A DNA stretch of 64,000 nucleotides, taken from assembly GCF_022201045.2 (NCBI RefSeq), contig NC_068557.1, positions 4,650,001 through 4,714,000 on the forward strand. The letters are read 5' to 3'. The translations under genes were made by a program, and so were the position numbers. Below the pieces are notes generated by a model, which worked only from the letters and a program-made list of their open reading frames with translations, was not told the DNA's origin and searched no databases. The DNA is from Citrus sinensis. Lineage: Eukaryota > Streptophyta > Magnoliopsida > Sapindales > Rutaceae. Positions within the stretch are counted from its first letter, which is position 1. Each line of letters starts with the position of its first letter. This document shows positions 63,703 to 64,000 of the stretch, one piece after another.

Positions 63703-64000
63703 CACATTCACAATCACAGATCCAAGCTCAAATCTTTGACAAAATGCACTCTCAGCTTTCGACTTTATCTACGGGAAAATGAAAATGCAGCGGCCAAAGG
63801 GCAAAGGGCAAGCTGCCGGTTGAATCTCTCTCTAGTCTAGCCTCCCTCGCAATTATCGTTTATCCGATTTGTTTAAGAATTAAAAAAAAAAGAAAAAAAA
63901 TTATATATATATATATATATATATAAATATATTGTCAACCTAAAACCATTCTCATTTTTCATCCCATGAGCTCCTCCCAAGGTGATAAGCATCAGTCAAG
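63703..64000 (-). promoter_or_regulatory. Leader and promoter side of SnRK1 beta
   Basis: The transcript strand upstream of 63702 carries a start-stop element (ATGTGA at 63707-63702). A short (AT)n tract lies at about 63901-63926. The transcript start is probably within about 150 bases of the start codon, but I cannot fix it. Confidence 0.5.

Overview
The window is nuclear DNA of a flowering plant, almost certainly a eudicot. It is AT-rich, its genes are split by many GT-AG introns, and every gene has a clear plant family assignment. The encoded proteins and the small transposons would fit a rosid such as Citrus, but nothing in the sequence alone fixes the species. There are no bacterial, viral or CRISPR features. 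I found no novel multi-gene system. What is unusual lies in the gene order and in the insertions and duplications between and inside the genes.

Layout. 1-3800: AT-rich flank with an (AT)n microsatellite and a complete hAT-type non-autonomous transposon. 3801-7626 (-): secreted SERK-like short LRR protein, 6 exons. 7627-14770: long intergenic region with a second (AT)n tract, a 120-bp tandem duplication and a Mutator-type MITE with a perfect 9-bp target duplication. 16068-22764 (+): ARGONAUTE4-class protein in 22 coding exons, with a leader intron. 23590-24250 (-): early nodulin-like phytocyanin, tail-to-tail with AGO4. 24251-27075: intergenic, with a second long-TIR element. 27076-39362 (-): LARP1 (La motif plus DM15 repeats), 14 coding exons; one intron carries a piece of plastid ycf2 DNA. 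42149-48794 (-): oligoribonuclease, 8 exons. 48795-50753: another hAT-like element and the calmodulin promoter. 50754-51833 (+): calmodulin. 51913-52279: a tiny LTR retrotransposon (TRIM) just past the calmodulin stop. 54348-55014: GC-rich tandem repeat and a LINE reverse-transcriptase fragment. 55225-58015 (+): RRP36 pseudogene that still has introns. 59658-63702 (-): SnRK1 beta subunit, 4 exons.

The genes are not an operon or pathway. They cover RNA-directed DNA methylation (AGO4), translational control of mRNA (LARP1), terminal RNA decay (oligoribonuclease), calcium signalling (calmodulin), energy signalling (SnRK1 beta), and apoplast or cell-surface proteins (LRR, ENODL). Their order matches two separate Arabidopsis segments, one on chromosome 2 (oligoribonuclease, calmodulin, ENODL, AGO4) and one on chromosome 5 (LRR, AGO9, LARP1A, AKINbeta). 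This suggests that the window keeps an ancestral block that Arabidopsis has duplicated and fractionated.

Exon boundaries were set by hand from GT-AG sites, reading-frame continuity and family sequence. All seven intact gene models sum to whole codons. UTR ends are not resolved.
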